From the NCBI RefSeq assembly GCF_000993785.3, contig NZ_CP009922.3:1860001-1924000 (forward strand): a DNA stretch of 64,000 bases, read 5' to 3'. Shown here in pieces: positions 8,612 to 17,384 of this stretch (position 1 is the stretch's first letter; each line of letters opens with the position of its first letter). The stretch comes from Streptomyces xiamenensis (GTDB taxonomy: Bacteria; Actinomycetota; Actinomycetes; Streptomycetales; Streptomycetaceae). The translations under genes were made by a program, and so were the position numbers. The notes beneath the pieces were generated by a model. The model made no database searches. It had not been told where the DNA came from and worked only from the letters and a program-made list of their open reading frames with translations.

Positions 8612-9655
8612 ATGGGCATGGACCTCATCACCATGGGACGCATCGGGGTCGATCTGTACCCGCTCCAGACCGGGGTGCCGCTGTCCGAGGTCGAGACGTT
8701 CGGCAAGTTCCTGGGCGGCTCCGCCACCAATGTGGCGGTGGCCGCCGCCCGGCTCGGACGGCGCTCGGCGGTCATCAGCCGCACCGGCGCCGACCCGTTC
8801 GGCGACTACTGCCACCGCGCACTGCGCGAGTTCGGCGTCGAGGACCGGTGGGTGACGGCGGTGGACGCCCACCCCACCCCCCTCACCTTCTGCGAGATCT
8901 TCCCGCCCGACGACTTCCCGCTGTACTTCTACCGCCGCCCCAAGGCGCCCGATCTGGTCATCCACCCGCACGAGCTGGACCTGGACGCCGTCCGCGCCGC
9001 CCGGATCTTCTGGATGACCGGCACCGGGCTCAGCGAGGAGCCCAGCCGCACCGCCACCCTCGCCGCGCTGGCCGCCCGCGACCCGGACCACCCCGGCCAT
9101 GTCGCCACTGTCTTCGACCTCGACTGGCGCCCGATGTTCTGGGGCGAGGCGCCCGAGGACCGGGCCCGGCACCGGTACGCCGAGGCCCTCGCGCACGCCA
9201 CCGTCGCCGTCGGCAACCTCGCCGAGTGCGAGATCGCCACCGGGGAACGCGAACCGCGCGCCGCCGCCGAGGCGTTGCTGGCCGCCGGGGTCGAACTCGC
9301 CGTCGTCAAACAGGGCCCGGCCGGCGTCCTCGCCCTGCACCGCGACGGCCGCGCGGCCGAAGTGCCCCCGCACACCATCGAGGTGGTCAACGGCCTCGGC
9401 GCGGGCGACGCGTTCGGCGGCGCGCTGTGCCACGGACTGCTGGCCGGCTGGGAACCGCGGCGCCTCACCCGGTACGCCAACGCCGCCGGGGCCGTCGTCG
9501 CCGCCCGGCTCGCCTGTTCCACCGCCATGCCCTACCCCGCCGAGGTCGAGGCCCTCCTCGCCGGCCACGCCCCCGCCCCGACGCCCGCCCCGACCCCGAC
9601 ACCGGCGCCGACACCGACACAGCCACCGACAGCGGCCACGATCAAGGCCCCGTGA
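8612..9655 (+). CDS. iolC: 5-dehydro-2-deoxygluconokinase
   Basis: A 347-aa PfkB-family kinase that phosphorylates 2-deoxy-5-keto-gluconate. Visible features are the N-terminal LITMGRIGVDLYPLQTGVPL, the substrate region GKFLGGSATNVAVAAARLG and the catalytic anion hole NGLGAGDAFGGALCHGLL with its base Asp. The ATG at 8612 has AAGGAG 9 nt upstream; ATG 8618 is an alternative. It leads the rightward catabolic operon. An oddity is the last 30 residues or so, a low-complexity run of Ala, Pro and Thr (for example PAPTPAPTPTPAPTPTQPP) beyond the normal kinase end. Confidence 0.92.
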   Translation: MGMDLITMGRIGVDLYPLQTGVPLSEVETFGKFLGGSATNVAVAAARLGRRSAVISRTGADPFGDYCHRALREFGVEDRWVTAVDAHPTPLTFCEIFPPDDFPLYFYRRPKAPDLVIHPHELDLDAVRAARIFWMTGTGLSEEPSRTATLAALAARDPDHPGHVATVFDLDWRPMFWGEAPEDRARHRYAEALAHATVAVGNLAECEIATGEREPRAAAEALLAAGVELAVVKQGPAGVLALHRDGRAAEVPPHTIEVVNGLGAGDAFGGALCHGLLAGWEPRRLTRYANAAGAVVAARLACSTAMPYPAEVEALLAGHAPAPTPAPTPTPAPTPTQPPTAATIKAP

Positions 9656-9668
9656 AAGCGAGCCACCC

Positions 9669-10547
9669 GTGAGCATCACCATCCCCGACCTCGTCACGGT
9701 GCGCGCCCAGCACCCCGAGGCGATCGCCGAGGCGGCGGCACGGCGCGAACGCCGCCCGCTCACCGGCGACTCGGGGCGGCTGATGATCATCGCCGCCGAC
9801 CACCCGGCGCGCGGCGCGCTCGCCGTGGGCGGCGACCGGCTCGCCATGGCACACCGCGGCGACCTGCTGGAACGGCTCGTGCTCGCCCTCTCCCGCCCCG
9901 GCGTGGACGGCGTTCTGGGCACCGCCGACATCCTGGAGGACCTGCTGCTGCTCGGCGCCCTGGAACACAAGGTCGTCATCGGCTCCATGAACCGCGGCGG
10001 CCTGGCCGGCGCCGCCTTCGAACTCGACGACCGCTTCACCGGACACCGCGCCGAGGACCTCGCCCGGATGCGCTTCGACGCCGGCAAGCTGCTGCTGCGC
10101 ATCGACTACGCCGACCCCGGCTCGCTCGCCACCCTGCACTCCACCGCCCGCGCCATCGACGCCATGGCCGCACACCGGCTGCCGGTCTTCGTCGAGCCGT
10201 TCCGCTCCCGCCGCATAGACGGCAAGGTCACCAACGACCTCGGGCCCGAGGCCGTGGCCACCTCCATCGCCATCGCCTCAGGACTGGGCGGCACCTCCGC
10301 GTACACCTGGCTCAAGGTCCCCGTCACCGCCGACCCCCGCGACATGGCGCGGGTGATGGAGACCTCCACACTGCCCGCCGTCCTGCTGGGCGGCGAGGTG
10401 CACGGCGATCAGGAGGGCGCGTACGAGAAGTGGCGCACGGCGCTGCGGCTGCCGACCGTACGCGGCCTGGTGGTCGGCCGTTCCCTGCTGTACCCCGCGG
10501 ACGGCGACGTCGCGAAGGCCGTGGACACCGCTGTCTCCCTGCTCTGA
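9669..10547 (+). CDS. Cgl0159-type (beta/alpha)8 aldolase of inositol catabolism
   Basis: A 292-aa protein resembling the class I aldolase-like Cgl0159 family found in actinobacterial iol operons. It starts at GTG 9669, 13 bp after iolC. Barrel-strand segments are visible: RLMIIAADHPARGALAVGG, GVDGVLGTADILEDLLLLG, HKVVIGSMNRGG and YTWLKVPVTADP with a candidate Schiff-base Lys. In this operon position it probably cleaves 2-deoxy-5-keto-gluconate 6-phosphate to dihydroxyacetone phosphate and malonate semialdehyde, the IolJ role. No separate iolJ is seen in the window. Confidence 0.8.
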   Translation: MSITIPDLVTVRAQHPEAIAEAAARRERRPLTGDSGRLMIIAADHPARGALAVGGDRLAMAHRGDLLERLVLALSRPGVDGVLGTADILEDLLLLGALEHKVVIGSMNRGGLAGAAFELDDRFTGHRAEDLARMRFDAGKLLLRIDYADPGSLATLHSTARAIDAMAAHRLPVFVEPFRSRRIDGKVTNDLGPEAVATSIAIASGLGGTSAYTWLKVPVTADPRDMARVMETSTLPAVLLGGEVHGDQEGAYEKWRTALRLPTVRGLVVGRSLLYPADGDVAKAVDTAVSLL

Positions 10548-10574
10548 CGCTCCGCCGAGACGAAAGGCACCCCC

Positions 10575-11462
10575 GTGAGAACCAGGACAGCCCACCGGCC
10601 CGCCGGGACCGCGTCCTTCGGCCCGTATCCGGTGCACATCACCCCGCAGGACGCCGGCTGGGCGTACTGCTCGCTGCGCGTGGTGCACCTGCCGCCCGGC
10701 GGCACCGACACCTTCGCCACCGGTGACAGCGAGTGGATCGTGCTGCCGCTGGCCGGCGGCGCCGAGGTGAGCGTGGACGGCCAGGAGTTCACGCTGGCGG
10801 GCCGCGAGAGCGTCTTCGCCTCGGTCAGCGACTTCGTGTACGTGCCGCGCGACGCCGAGGTGACACTGCGGGCCCCGGCCGGCGCCGGCGTACGGCTCGC
10901 CCTGGCCGGCGCCCGCTGCACCCGGCGGCTGCCCGCCCGGTACCGGCCCGCCGCCGGCGTCCCGGTCGAACTGCGCGGCGCCGGGGCCTGCTCCCGGCAG
11001 GTCAACAACTTCGCCGCCGCCGACACCTTCGAGGCGGACCGGCTGATCGCGGTGGAGGTCCTCACCCCCGGCGGCAACTGGTCCTCCTACCCCCCGCACA
11101 AGCACGACGAGTTCCGGGCCGAGCAGGAGTCCGAGCTGGAGGAGATCTACTACTTCGAGATCGCCGGGGCCGGCTTCGGCTACCAGCGGGTCACCCCCTC
11201 CGGGCACGGCAGCGGCACCGACGTGCTCGCCGAAGTGCGCGACGGGGACGTGGTGCTGATCCCGGACGGCTGGCACGGCCCCTCCATCGCGGGCCCCGGC
11301 CACGACATGTACTACCTCAACGTCATGGCGGGCCCCGGCGCCGAACGCGCCTGGCTCATCAGCGACCACCCCGACCACGCCTGGATCCGCGACGACTGGC
11401 GCCACCAAACCGTCGATCCCCGGCTGCCCCTCTACCGCGCCCCGGAGGTGACGCCGCGATGA
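10575..11462 (+). CDS. iolB: 5-deoxy-glucuronate isomerase
   Basis: A 295-aa bicupin enzyme converting 5-deoxy-glucuronate to 2-deoxy-5-keto-gluconate. The second cupin holds the likely metal ligands in SSYPPHKHDEF, ESELEEIYYFE and IPDGWHGPS. It starts at GTG 10575 behind a GAAAGG site. Its TGA overlaps the ATG of iolD (ATGA), which indicates translational coupling. The order iolC-aldolase-iolB-iolD is a standard actinobacterial arrangement. Confidence 0.93.
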   Translation: MRTRTAHRPAGTASFGPYPVHITPQDAGWAYCSLRVVHLPPGGTDTFATGDSEWIVLPLAGGAEVSVDGQEFTLAGRESVFASVSDFVYVPRDAEVTLRAPAGAGVRLALAGARCTRRLPARYRPAAGVPVELRGAGACSRQVNNFAAADTFEADRLIAVEVLTPGGNWSSYPPHKHDEFRAEQESELEEIYYFEIAGAGFGYQRVTPSGHGSGTDVLAEVRDGDVVLIPDGWHGPSIAGPGHDMYYLNVMAGPGAERAWLISDHPDHAWIRDDWRHQTVDPRLPLYRAPEVTPR

Positions 11463-13339
11463 CCACCACGATCCGGCTGACCGTCGCCCAGGCCCTGATC
11501 CGCTTCCTCGCCGCCCAGTACACCGAGCGGGACGGGGCACGGCAGCGGCTCATCGACTCCTGCTGGGGCATCTTCGGCCACGGCAACGTCGCCGGCCTCG
11601 GCCAGGCCCTCGTCGAGTCGGGCCAGGGCCCCGACGCCCCGCTCCCCTTCCACCAGGGCCGCAACGAACAGGCCATGGTGCACGCCGCCGTCGGCTTCGC
11701 CCGGCAGCGCGACCGGCTCTCCGCGCAGGCCGTCACCACCTCCATCGGCCCCGGTGCCACCAACCTCGTCACCGGCGCGGCGCTGGCCACCATCAACCGG
11801 CTGCCGGTGCTGCTGCTGCCCGGCGACACCTTCGCCACCCGCCCCGCCGACCCCGTGCTCCAGCAACTCGAACACCCCGGCGCCGGAGACCTGTCCGTCA
11901 ACGACACCCTGCGCCCGGTCTCGCGCTGGTTCGACCGGGTGCACCGCCCCGAGGCGCTGATCCCGGCCGCCCTGGGCGCGATGCGGGTGCTGGCGGACCC
12001 GGTGGAGACCGGCGCGGTCACCCTGGCCCTGCCGCAGGACGTCCAGGCGGAGGCGTACGACTGGCCGGCCGCGTTCTTCCACGAGCGGGTGTGGCGGGTG
12101 CCGCGCCCGGGGCCTGACCCGGACGCGCTGGCGCAGGCGGCGGCGATGGTACGGGCCGCGCACCGGCCGCTGCTGATCGCCGGCGGCGGGGTGCACCACA
12201 GCGCGGCGCAGGACGCGTTGTGCGCGCTGGTGGACGCGACCGGCATCCCGGTGGCGACCACCCAGGCCGGCAAGGGCGCGCTGCGCCACGACCACCCCGG
12301 GGAGGTGGGCGGGGTCGGGCACACCGGGACGGCGGTGGCCAACGACCTGGCCCGCACCGCCGATCTGGTGATCGGGGTCGGCACCCGGTTCACGGACTTC
12401 ACCACCGCCTCCCACACCTTGTTCGCCGACCCGGCGGTGCGCTTCGTGCATCTCAACATCGCCTCCGCGGACGCCCACAAGCTGGCCGCGCTGCCGCTGG
12501 TCGCCGACGCCCGCACCGGGCTGCGGGAGTTGTCCGGGGCGCTGGCCGGGTACCGGGTCGATTCGTCCTGGGCGCGGGCGTACGCGGCGGGCAAGGAGCG
12601 CTGGGAGGCCGTGGTGGACGCGGCCACCGCGCCGCGCGGCGACACGGGGCCGCCCACCCAGCCGCAGGTGCTCGGGGCGCTCGCCGCGACCGTCGGCGAC
12701 GAGGACGTGATCATCAACGCGGCCGGTTCGCTCCCCGGCGATCTGCACAAGCTGTGGCGGGCCCGCTCGCCACGCCAGTACCACCTGGAGTACGGCTACT
12801 CCTGCATGGGTTACGAGATCCCGGCCGCCATCGGAGTGGCGCTGGCCGCCCCCGAGCGCGCGGTGTGGGCGCTGGTGGGCGACGGCACGTATCTGATGAT
12901 GCCCACCGAGATCGTGACGGCCGTGCAGGAGGACCTTCCCATCAAGCTGGTGCTGATCCAGAACCACGGCTACGCGTCGATCGGCGGCCTGTCGCAGGCC
13001 ACCGGCGCCGAGCGGTTCGGTACGGACTACCGCTTCCGTACGGCGGACGGCGCCTACCACGGGGCGCCGCTGCCGGTGGATCTGGCGGCCAACGCCGCCT
13101 CGCTGGGCATGACGGTGCTGCGCGCCCACTCCTGCCAGGAGCTGCGCGAGGCGCTGGCCGTGGCGCGCGAGGCGCGGGGCCCGGTCGCGGTGTACGTGGA
13201 GACCGACCCGGACTCCAACGCGCCGGACGCGCAGGCGTGGTGGGACGTGCCGGTGGCCCAGGTCGCCGGCCGGCCGGCGGCCGTCGGGGCGCGGGCCGGG
13301 TACGAGCGCGAGGCGGCCGCCCGCCGCCGCTATCTGTGA
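11459..13339 (+). CDS. iolD: 3D-(3,5/4)-trihydroxycyclohexane-1,2-dione hydrolase
   Basis: A 626-aa thiamine-diphosphate enzyme that opens the inositol-derived ring to 5-deoxy-glucuronate. The N-terminal domain has GHGNVAGLGQALVESG and the ThDP-activating Glu in FHQGRNEQAMVHAAVG. The C-terminal ThDP/Mg motif is VGDGTYLMMPTEIVTAVQ followed by LVLIQNHG. ATG 11459 overlaps the iolB stop. Length and layout match complete family members. Confidence 0.94.
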   Translation: MTTTIRLTVAQALIRFLAAQYTERDGARQRLIDSCWGIFGHGNVAGLGQALVESGQGPDAPLPFHQGRNEQAMVHAAVGFARQRDRLSAQAVTTSIGPGATNLVTGAALATINRLPVLLLPGDTFATRPADPVLQQLEHPGAGDLSVNDTLRPVSRWFDRVHRPEALIPAALGAMRVLADPVETGAVTLALPQDVQAEAYDWPAAFFHERVWRVPRPGPDPDALAQAAAMVRAAHRPLLIAGGGVHHSAAQDALCALVDATGIPVATTQAGKGALRHDHPGEVGGVGHTGTAVANDLARTADLVIGVGTRFTDFTTASHTLFADPAVRFVHLNIASADAHKLAALPLVADARTGLRELSGALAGYRVDSSWARAYAAGKERWEAVVDAATAPRGDTGPPTQPQVLGALAATVGDEDVIINAAGSLPGDLHKLWRARSPRQYHLEYGYSCMGYEIPAAIGVALAAPERAVWALVGDGTYLMMPTEIVTAVQEDLPIKLVLIQNHGYASIGGLSQATGAERFGTDYRFRTADGAYHGAPLPVDLAANAASLGMTVLRAHSCQELREALAVAREARGPVAVYVETDPDSNAPDAQAWWDVPVAQVAGRPAAVGARAGYEREAAARRRYL

Positions 13340-13356
13340 GGAGAACGGACCACCCC

Positions 13357-14850
13357 ATGAGGACCATCGGTCACTTCATCGACAACAAGCCGGTGGCGCC
13401 CGCTTCCGGCCGGTACGCGCCCGTTTTCGATCCGGCGACGGGGCGGCAGCCGGCCCGGGTCGGGCTGGCCTGCGAGGCGGAGGTGGACGCGGCGGTGGCG
13501 GCGGCCCGGGCGGCGTTCGTCTCCTGGCGCGCGACGCCGCTCGCGCGCCGTACCGCGCCGCTGTTCCGCTACCGGGAGCTGCTGGACGCGCGCCGTGACG
13601 AGCTGGCTCGGCTGATCACCGCCGAGCACGGCAAGGTGCACGCCGACGCGCTGGGCGAGGTGGCGCGCGGGCTGGAGATCGTGGAGCTGGCCTGCGGCAT
13701 CCCGCAGCATCTGAAGGGGCAGTTGTCGACGCAGGTGTCCAGCGGGGTGGATGTGGCGTCCATCCGGCAGCCGCTGGGGGTGGTGGCGGGCATCACCCCG
13801 TTCAACTTCCCGGCGATGGTGCCGCTGTGGATGTTCCCGCTGGCCATCGCCTGCGGGAACACGTTCGTGCTGAAGCCGAGCGAGAAGGACCCTGGCGCGG
13901 CGCTGCGGCTGGTCGAACTGGCCGCGGAGGCCGGGTTCCCCGAGGGCGTGCTGAACGCGGTCAACGGCGACAAGGCGGCCGTGGACCGGCTGGTGGCGCA
14001 CCCGGACGTGGCGGCGGTGAGCTTCGTGGGCTCCACGCCCGTGGCGCGGGCGATCCAGCGCGGCGCGGTGGAGCACGGCAAGCGGGTGCAGGCGCTGGGC
14101 GGGGCGAAGAACCACATGCTGGTGCTGCCGGACGCCGACCTGGACGTGGCGGCGGACAACGCGATCAACGCGGCCTACGGCAGTGCGGGCGAGCGCTGCA
14201 TGGCGGTGTCGGTGGTGGTGGCGGTCGGGGACATCGGGGACGCGCTGGTGGCGCGGATCGCCGAGCGGGCGGCGGCGCTGCGGATCGGCCCCGGCAGCGA
14301 TCCGGACTCCGAGATGGGGCCGCTGATCACCGCCGAGCACCGGGCGAAGGTGGCCTCGTACGTGGCGAGCGGCCGGGCGCAGGGCGCCGAGGTGGTGGTG
14401 GACGGGACGCAGCACACCGTCCCCGGGCACGAGGAGGGCTTCTTCCTGGGGGTGTCGCTGCTGGATCACGTCACCCCGGATATGGACGCGTACCGGGAGG
14501 AGATCTTCGGCCCGGTGCTGTGCGTGGTGCGGGCCGGCTCGTACGAGGAGGGTCTTGAGCTCATCAACTCCTCGCGCTGGGGGAACGGTACGGCGGTCTT
14601 CACCCGGGACGGCGGCGCCGCGCGCCGCTTCCAGCTGGAGGTGGAGGCCGGGATGGTGGGGGTGAACGTGCCGATCCCGGTGCCGGTGGGGCACCACTCG
14701 TTCGGCGGCTGGAAGGACTCGCTCTTCGGGGACCAGCACATCTACGGGGAGGACGGGGTGCGGTTCTACACCCGCGGCAAGGTGATCACCACCCGCTGGC
14801 CCGACCCGGCGGACGGCGGGATCAATCTGGGCTTCCCCAGCGGACACTGA
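13357..14850 (+). CDS. mmsA: CoA-acylating methylmalonate-semialdehyde dehydrogenase
   Basis: A 497-aa aldehyde dehydrogenase (also called IolA) that converts malonate semialdehyde to acetyl-CoA and CO2, or methylmalonate semialdehyde to propionyl-CoA. Key features are GITPFNFPAMVPLWMFPLA, the cofactor motif VSFVGSTPVARAI and the active-site Cys in SAGERCMAVSVVV; the sequence GGAKNH replaces the Glu used by hydrolytic aldehyde dehydrogenases. A GAGGAG site precedes the ATG. It lies 17 bp after iolD and ends the operon. Confidence 0.94.
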   Translation: MRTIGHFIDNKPVAPASGRYAPVFDPATGRQPARVGLACEAEVDAAVAAARAAFVSWRATPLARRTAPLFRYRELLDARRDELARLITAEHGKVHADALGEVARGLEIVELACGIPQHLKGQLSTQVSSGVDVASIRQPLGVVAGITPFNFPAMVPLWMFPLAIACGNTFVLKPSEKDPGAALRLVELAAEAGFPEGVLNAVNGDKAAVDRLVAHPDVAAVSFVGSTPVARAIQRGAVEHGKRVQALGGAKNHMLVLPDADLDVAADNAINAAYGSAGERCMAVSVVVAVGDIGDALVARIAERAAALRIGPGSDPDSEMGPLITAEHRAKVASYVASGRAQGAEVVVDGTQHTVPGHEEGFFLGVSLLDHVTPDMDAYREEIFGPVLCVVRAGSYEEGLELINSSRWGNGTAVFTRDGGAARRFQLEVEAGMVGVNVPIPVPVGHHSFGGWKDSLFGDQHIYGEDGVRFYTRGKVITTRWPDPADGGINLGFPSGH

Positions 14851-14947
14851 CCATCGTTCGATGGCATCAGCCCACTATCGAAGATGGGCAACAGCCGTCT
14901 CCATTACGCGCCTTCGCCGTCACAGCTGATCAACAGGGTGCTGCGGC

Positions 14948-14974
14948 GCGCCGCCCCGCGGGCCGGGGCGGCGC
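14948..14974. terminator. Strong GC hairpin after the iol operon
   Basis: GCGCCGCCCCG (14948-14958) pairs perfectly with CGGGGCGGCGC (14964-14974) around a 5-nt loop. It lies 98 bp past mmsA and before the HTH gene. A smaller dyad, CATCG-TT-CGATG at 14852-14863, directly follows the mmsA stop. Confidence 0.6.
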
Positions 14975-15020
14975 AGGCTCGGTGGTGATCATCAACGCCG
15001 AGTGCGAAGAGGTGTGGACG

Positions 15021-15209
15021 ATGGCCGATCGAGGACTGTGGTCGTACAAGGAGATCGCCGCACACATCAAGGTGCAGCCGGACACGGTGCGCTCGTACCG
15101 CAAGCACGGCCTGCTGCCGCCGCCGGATGTGACGGAGGGCGGCAGGCCCTTCTGGTACCCGCACACCATCGAGCTGTGGGTGAGCCGGCGTCCGGGCAGC
15201 CGTCGCTGA
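15021..15209 (+). CDS. Small MerR-type helix-turn-helix protein
   Basis: A 62-aa DNA-binding protein consisting almost entirely of a winged-helix/MerR-like HTH: LWSYKEIAAHIKVQPDTVRS, then YRKHGLLPPPD, and a wing with PFWYPHTIELWV. It resembles excisionase/BldC-like small regulators but has no effector domain. ATG 15021 is chosen because AAGAGG lies just upstream; an in-frame start at 14982 would overlap the terminator region. The gene stands alone and its targets are unknown. Confidence 0.75.
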   Translation: MADRGLWSYKEIAAHIKVQPDTVRSYRKHGLLPPPDVTEGGRPFWYPHTIELWVSRRPGSRR

Positions 15210-15224
15210 ACCGCGTGCCGCGAG

Positions 15225-15262
15225 ATACCCCCACCAGGTAGCTCGATACCCGGTGGGGGTAT
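15225..15262. promoter_or_regulatory. CsoR-like copper operator upstream of copZ
   Basis: ATACCCGGTGGGGGTAT at 15246-15262 is the TACCC-N5-GGGTA dyad typical of CsoR sites. A half-similar ATACCCCCACCAGGTA precedes it at 15225. The site lies about 60 bp before copZ, so copper-induced derepression is likely. Confidence 0.65.
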
Positions 15263-15322
15263 ACACTCGGGCTGTCGGCGGGCGGCACCGAGCGGCCCCT
15301 GGAGAGGAACGAGGATCCTTCC

Positions 15323-15541
15323 ATGAGCACCACGACCTACCAGGTTTCCGGCATGACCTGCGGGCACTGCGAGTCGTCCGTGCGCAGCGAGCTCTCCGCG
15401 CTGGAGGGGGTGAGCGAGGTGACCGCCAAGGCGAGCAGCGGACTGGTCACCGTCGTGTCCGAGACTCCGCTGGACGAGGAGGCCGTCCGGGCGGCGGTCG
15501 ACGAGGCGGGCTTCGAGCTGGTCGGCCCCGCGGCGGGCTGA
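15323..15541 (+). CDS. copZ: Copper chaperone, heavy-metal-associated domain
   Basis: A 72-aa cytoplasmic metallochaperone with the complete HMA fold. The metal-binding motif GMTCGHCESSV holds two Cys at about residues 13 and 16. It hands Cu(I) to a P-type ATPase such as CopA. A GGAGAGGAACG-type ribosome site precedes the ATG. The CsoR-like operator upstream suggests copper induction. Unusually, no copA follows; the gene is alone here and its partner must be elsewhere. Confidence 0.93.
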   Translation: MSTTTYQVSGMTCGHCESSVRSELSALEGVSEVTAKASSGLVTVVSETPLDEEAVRAAVDEAGFELVGPAAG

Positions 15542-15603
15542 GAGAGCGGCGGCCGGACAGGACGCCGGACCACAGCGCCGGACCAGGGCGCGGAAACGGA
15601 AAC

Positions 15604-15646
15604 GCGCCCCGCAGCGGGTCCCCCCACAGGGCCCGAAGCGGGGCGC
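15604..15646. terminator. Hairpin after copZ
   Basis: GCGCCCCGC (15604-15612) pairs with GCGGGGCGC (15638-15646) and is followed by TTCCT, 63 bp past the copZ stop. Confidence 0.5.
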
Positions 15647-15764
15647 TTCCTGCCGTCCGTTCGAAGCGTCCCCCCACGGGACCCCGGCCGGACGACCGAC
15701 GGCGTGAATCCAGCCGAATTCGCGCTGTCGTTGCCCGGTTAGACCCGCCAACCGGCAAAAGGTT

Positions 15765-15806
15765 GCACGCCCGGTGATGTGACCTGCGTCACATCACCGG
15801 GCGTGC
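15765..15806. terminator. 19-bp perfect hairpin with an embedded Crp-like dyad
   Basis: GCACGCCCGGTGATGTGAC pairs perfectly with the arm at 15788-15806 around a CTGC loop. On the minus strand the hairpin is followed by AACCTTTTGCC, so it suits termination of citA and probably works in both directions. Its centre, GTGACCTGCGTCAC, also fits the Streptomyces Crp consensus GTG-N6-GNCAC. Confidence 0.7.
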
Positions 15807-15854
15807 TCCGTTCCGTACCCCGAAGGCCCCTCCCGGACGACGTCCGGGGGAGGG

Positions 15855-17159
15855 TTACCGCTGCTCGACGGGCACGTAGTCGCGCTCGACGACACCGGTG
15901 TAGATCTGCCGGGGACGGCCGATCCGTGAGCCGGGCTCGGTGATCATCTCTTCCCACTGGGCGATCCAGCCGGGCAGCCGGCCGATCGCGAACAGCACGG
16001 TGAACATGCTGGTCGGGAAGCCCATCGCCCGGTAGATCAGACCGGTGTAGAAGTCGACGTTCGGGTAGAGGTTGCGCGAGACGAAGTAGTCGTCGCTGAG
16101 CGCGTGCTCCTCCAGGCGCAGGGCGATGTCCAGCAGCTCGTCGGACTTGCCCAGCGCGGACAGCACATCGTGCGCCGCCGCCTTGATGATCTTGGCGCGC
16201 GGGTCGAAGCTCTTGTAGACGCGGTGTCCGAAGCCCATGAGGCGGACACCGTCCTCCTTGTTCTTCACCTTGCGGATGAAGGCATCCACATCGCCGCCAC
16301 TGGCCTGGATCGACTCCAGCATGTCCAGCACCGCCGCGTTCGCGCCACCGTGCAGGGGGCCCCACAGGGCGTTGATGCCGGCCGAGATGGAGGCGAACAG
16401 GTTCGCCTGCGAGGAGCCGACCAGCCGCACGGTGGAGGTCGAACAGTTCTGCTCGTGGTCCGCGTGCAGGATCAGCAGCTTGTCCAGCGCGTTGGTGACC
16501 ACCGGGTCCGGGACGTACTCCTCGGCGGGGACCGAGAAGGTCATCCGCAGGAAGTTCTCCACATAGCCCAGGTCGTTGCGCGGGTAGACCACCGGCTGGC
16601 CCACGGACTTCTTGTACGCGTACGCCGCGATCGTGGGCAGCTTGGCCAGCAGCCGGATCGACGAGATGTGCCGCTGCCGCTCGTCGAACGGGTTGTGGCT
16701 GTCCTGGTAGAAGGTGGACAGCGCGCTGACCACGGAGGACAGCATCGCCATCGGGTGCGCGTCGCGCGGGAAGCCGTCGTAGAAACGCTTGACGTCCTCG
16801 TGCAGCAGCGTGTGCGTGGTGATCTCGTTGCGGAAGGTCGCCAGCTCGTCCACCGTGGGCAGCTCACCGCTGCGCAGCAGATAGGCGGTCTCCAGGAACG
16901 AGCCGCGCTCGGCGATCTGCTCGATCGGATAGCCCCGGTAGCGCAGAATGCCCTGCTCACCGTCGAGATAGGTGACCGCCGATTTATAGGCCGCGGTGTT
17001 GCCGTAACCGGAGTCCAGGGTCACCAGACCGGTCTGGGCCCGGAGCTTGCTGACATCGAAGCCGGTGTCCCCGATGGTGCTGTTCACAATCGGGTAGCTG
17101 TAGGTGGCGCCGTCGTAGTTCAGTTCTACGGACTGCGCGCCGTCGCGGTGTTCGCTCAC
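15855..17159 (-). CDS. citA: Citrate synthase
   Basis: A 434-aa citrate synthase condensing oxaloacetate and acetyl-CoA at entry to the TCA cycle. Catalytic and binding segments are present: LILHADHEQNCSTST, GPLHGGANAAVLDML, LMGFGHRVYKSFDPR and YPNVDFYTGLIYRAMG. The N-terminal region ending LRAQTGLVTLDSGYGNTAAY is typical of the type II bacterial enzyme. GTG 17159 has GAGGG 5-9 nt upstream; GTG 17171 is an alternative with AGAGGA in front of it. The gene stands alone and ends at the strong hairpin described above. The 225 bp upstream, before recD2, should contain its promoter. Confidence 0.95.
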   Translation of the reverse strand: MSEHRDGAQSVELNYDGATYSYPIVNSTIGDTGFDVSKLRAQTGLVTLDSGYGNTAAYKSAVTYLDGEQGILRYRGYPIEQIAERGSFLETAYLLRSGELPTVDELATFRNEITTHTLLHEDVKRFYDGFPRDAHPMAMLSSVVSALSTFYQDSHNPFDERQRHISSIRLLAKLPTIAAYAYKKSVGQPVVYPRNDLGYVENFLRMTFSVPAEEYVPDPVVTNALDKLLILHADHEQNCSTSTVRLVGSSQANLFASISAGINALWGPLHGGANAAVLDMLESIQASGGDVDAFIRKVKNKEDGVRLMGFGHRVYKSFDPRAKIIKAAAHDVLSALGKSDELLDIALRLEEHALSDDYFVSRNLYPNVDFYTGLIYRAMGFPTSMFTVLFAIGRLPGWIAQWEEMITEPGSRIGRPRQIYTGVVERDYVPVEQR

Positions 17160-17384
17160 GTCATCCCTCACCGACGTTGTCCTCTTCTTCGAGGTCCTTC
17201 GAGTTTCCTTCGGGGTGCCCTGACTCCCTCCCAGTGTCCCCCATCCGGGGCCAATATGTGCACTCAGGGTCGGCAATCAGCCCAGTTTCTGGCACGCCGT
17301 GCCGCTGGAACCGGGATGATGCGGCCTATTCTGTCCCGGCAGCCGGGCCGGCGCCCGCCGACGGCCCGCCCGCCGGCACGGGCG

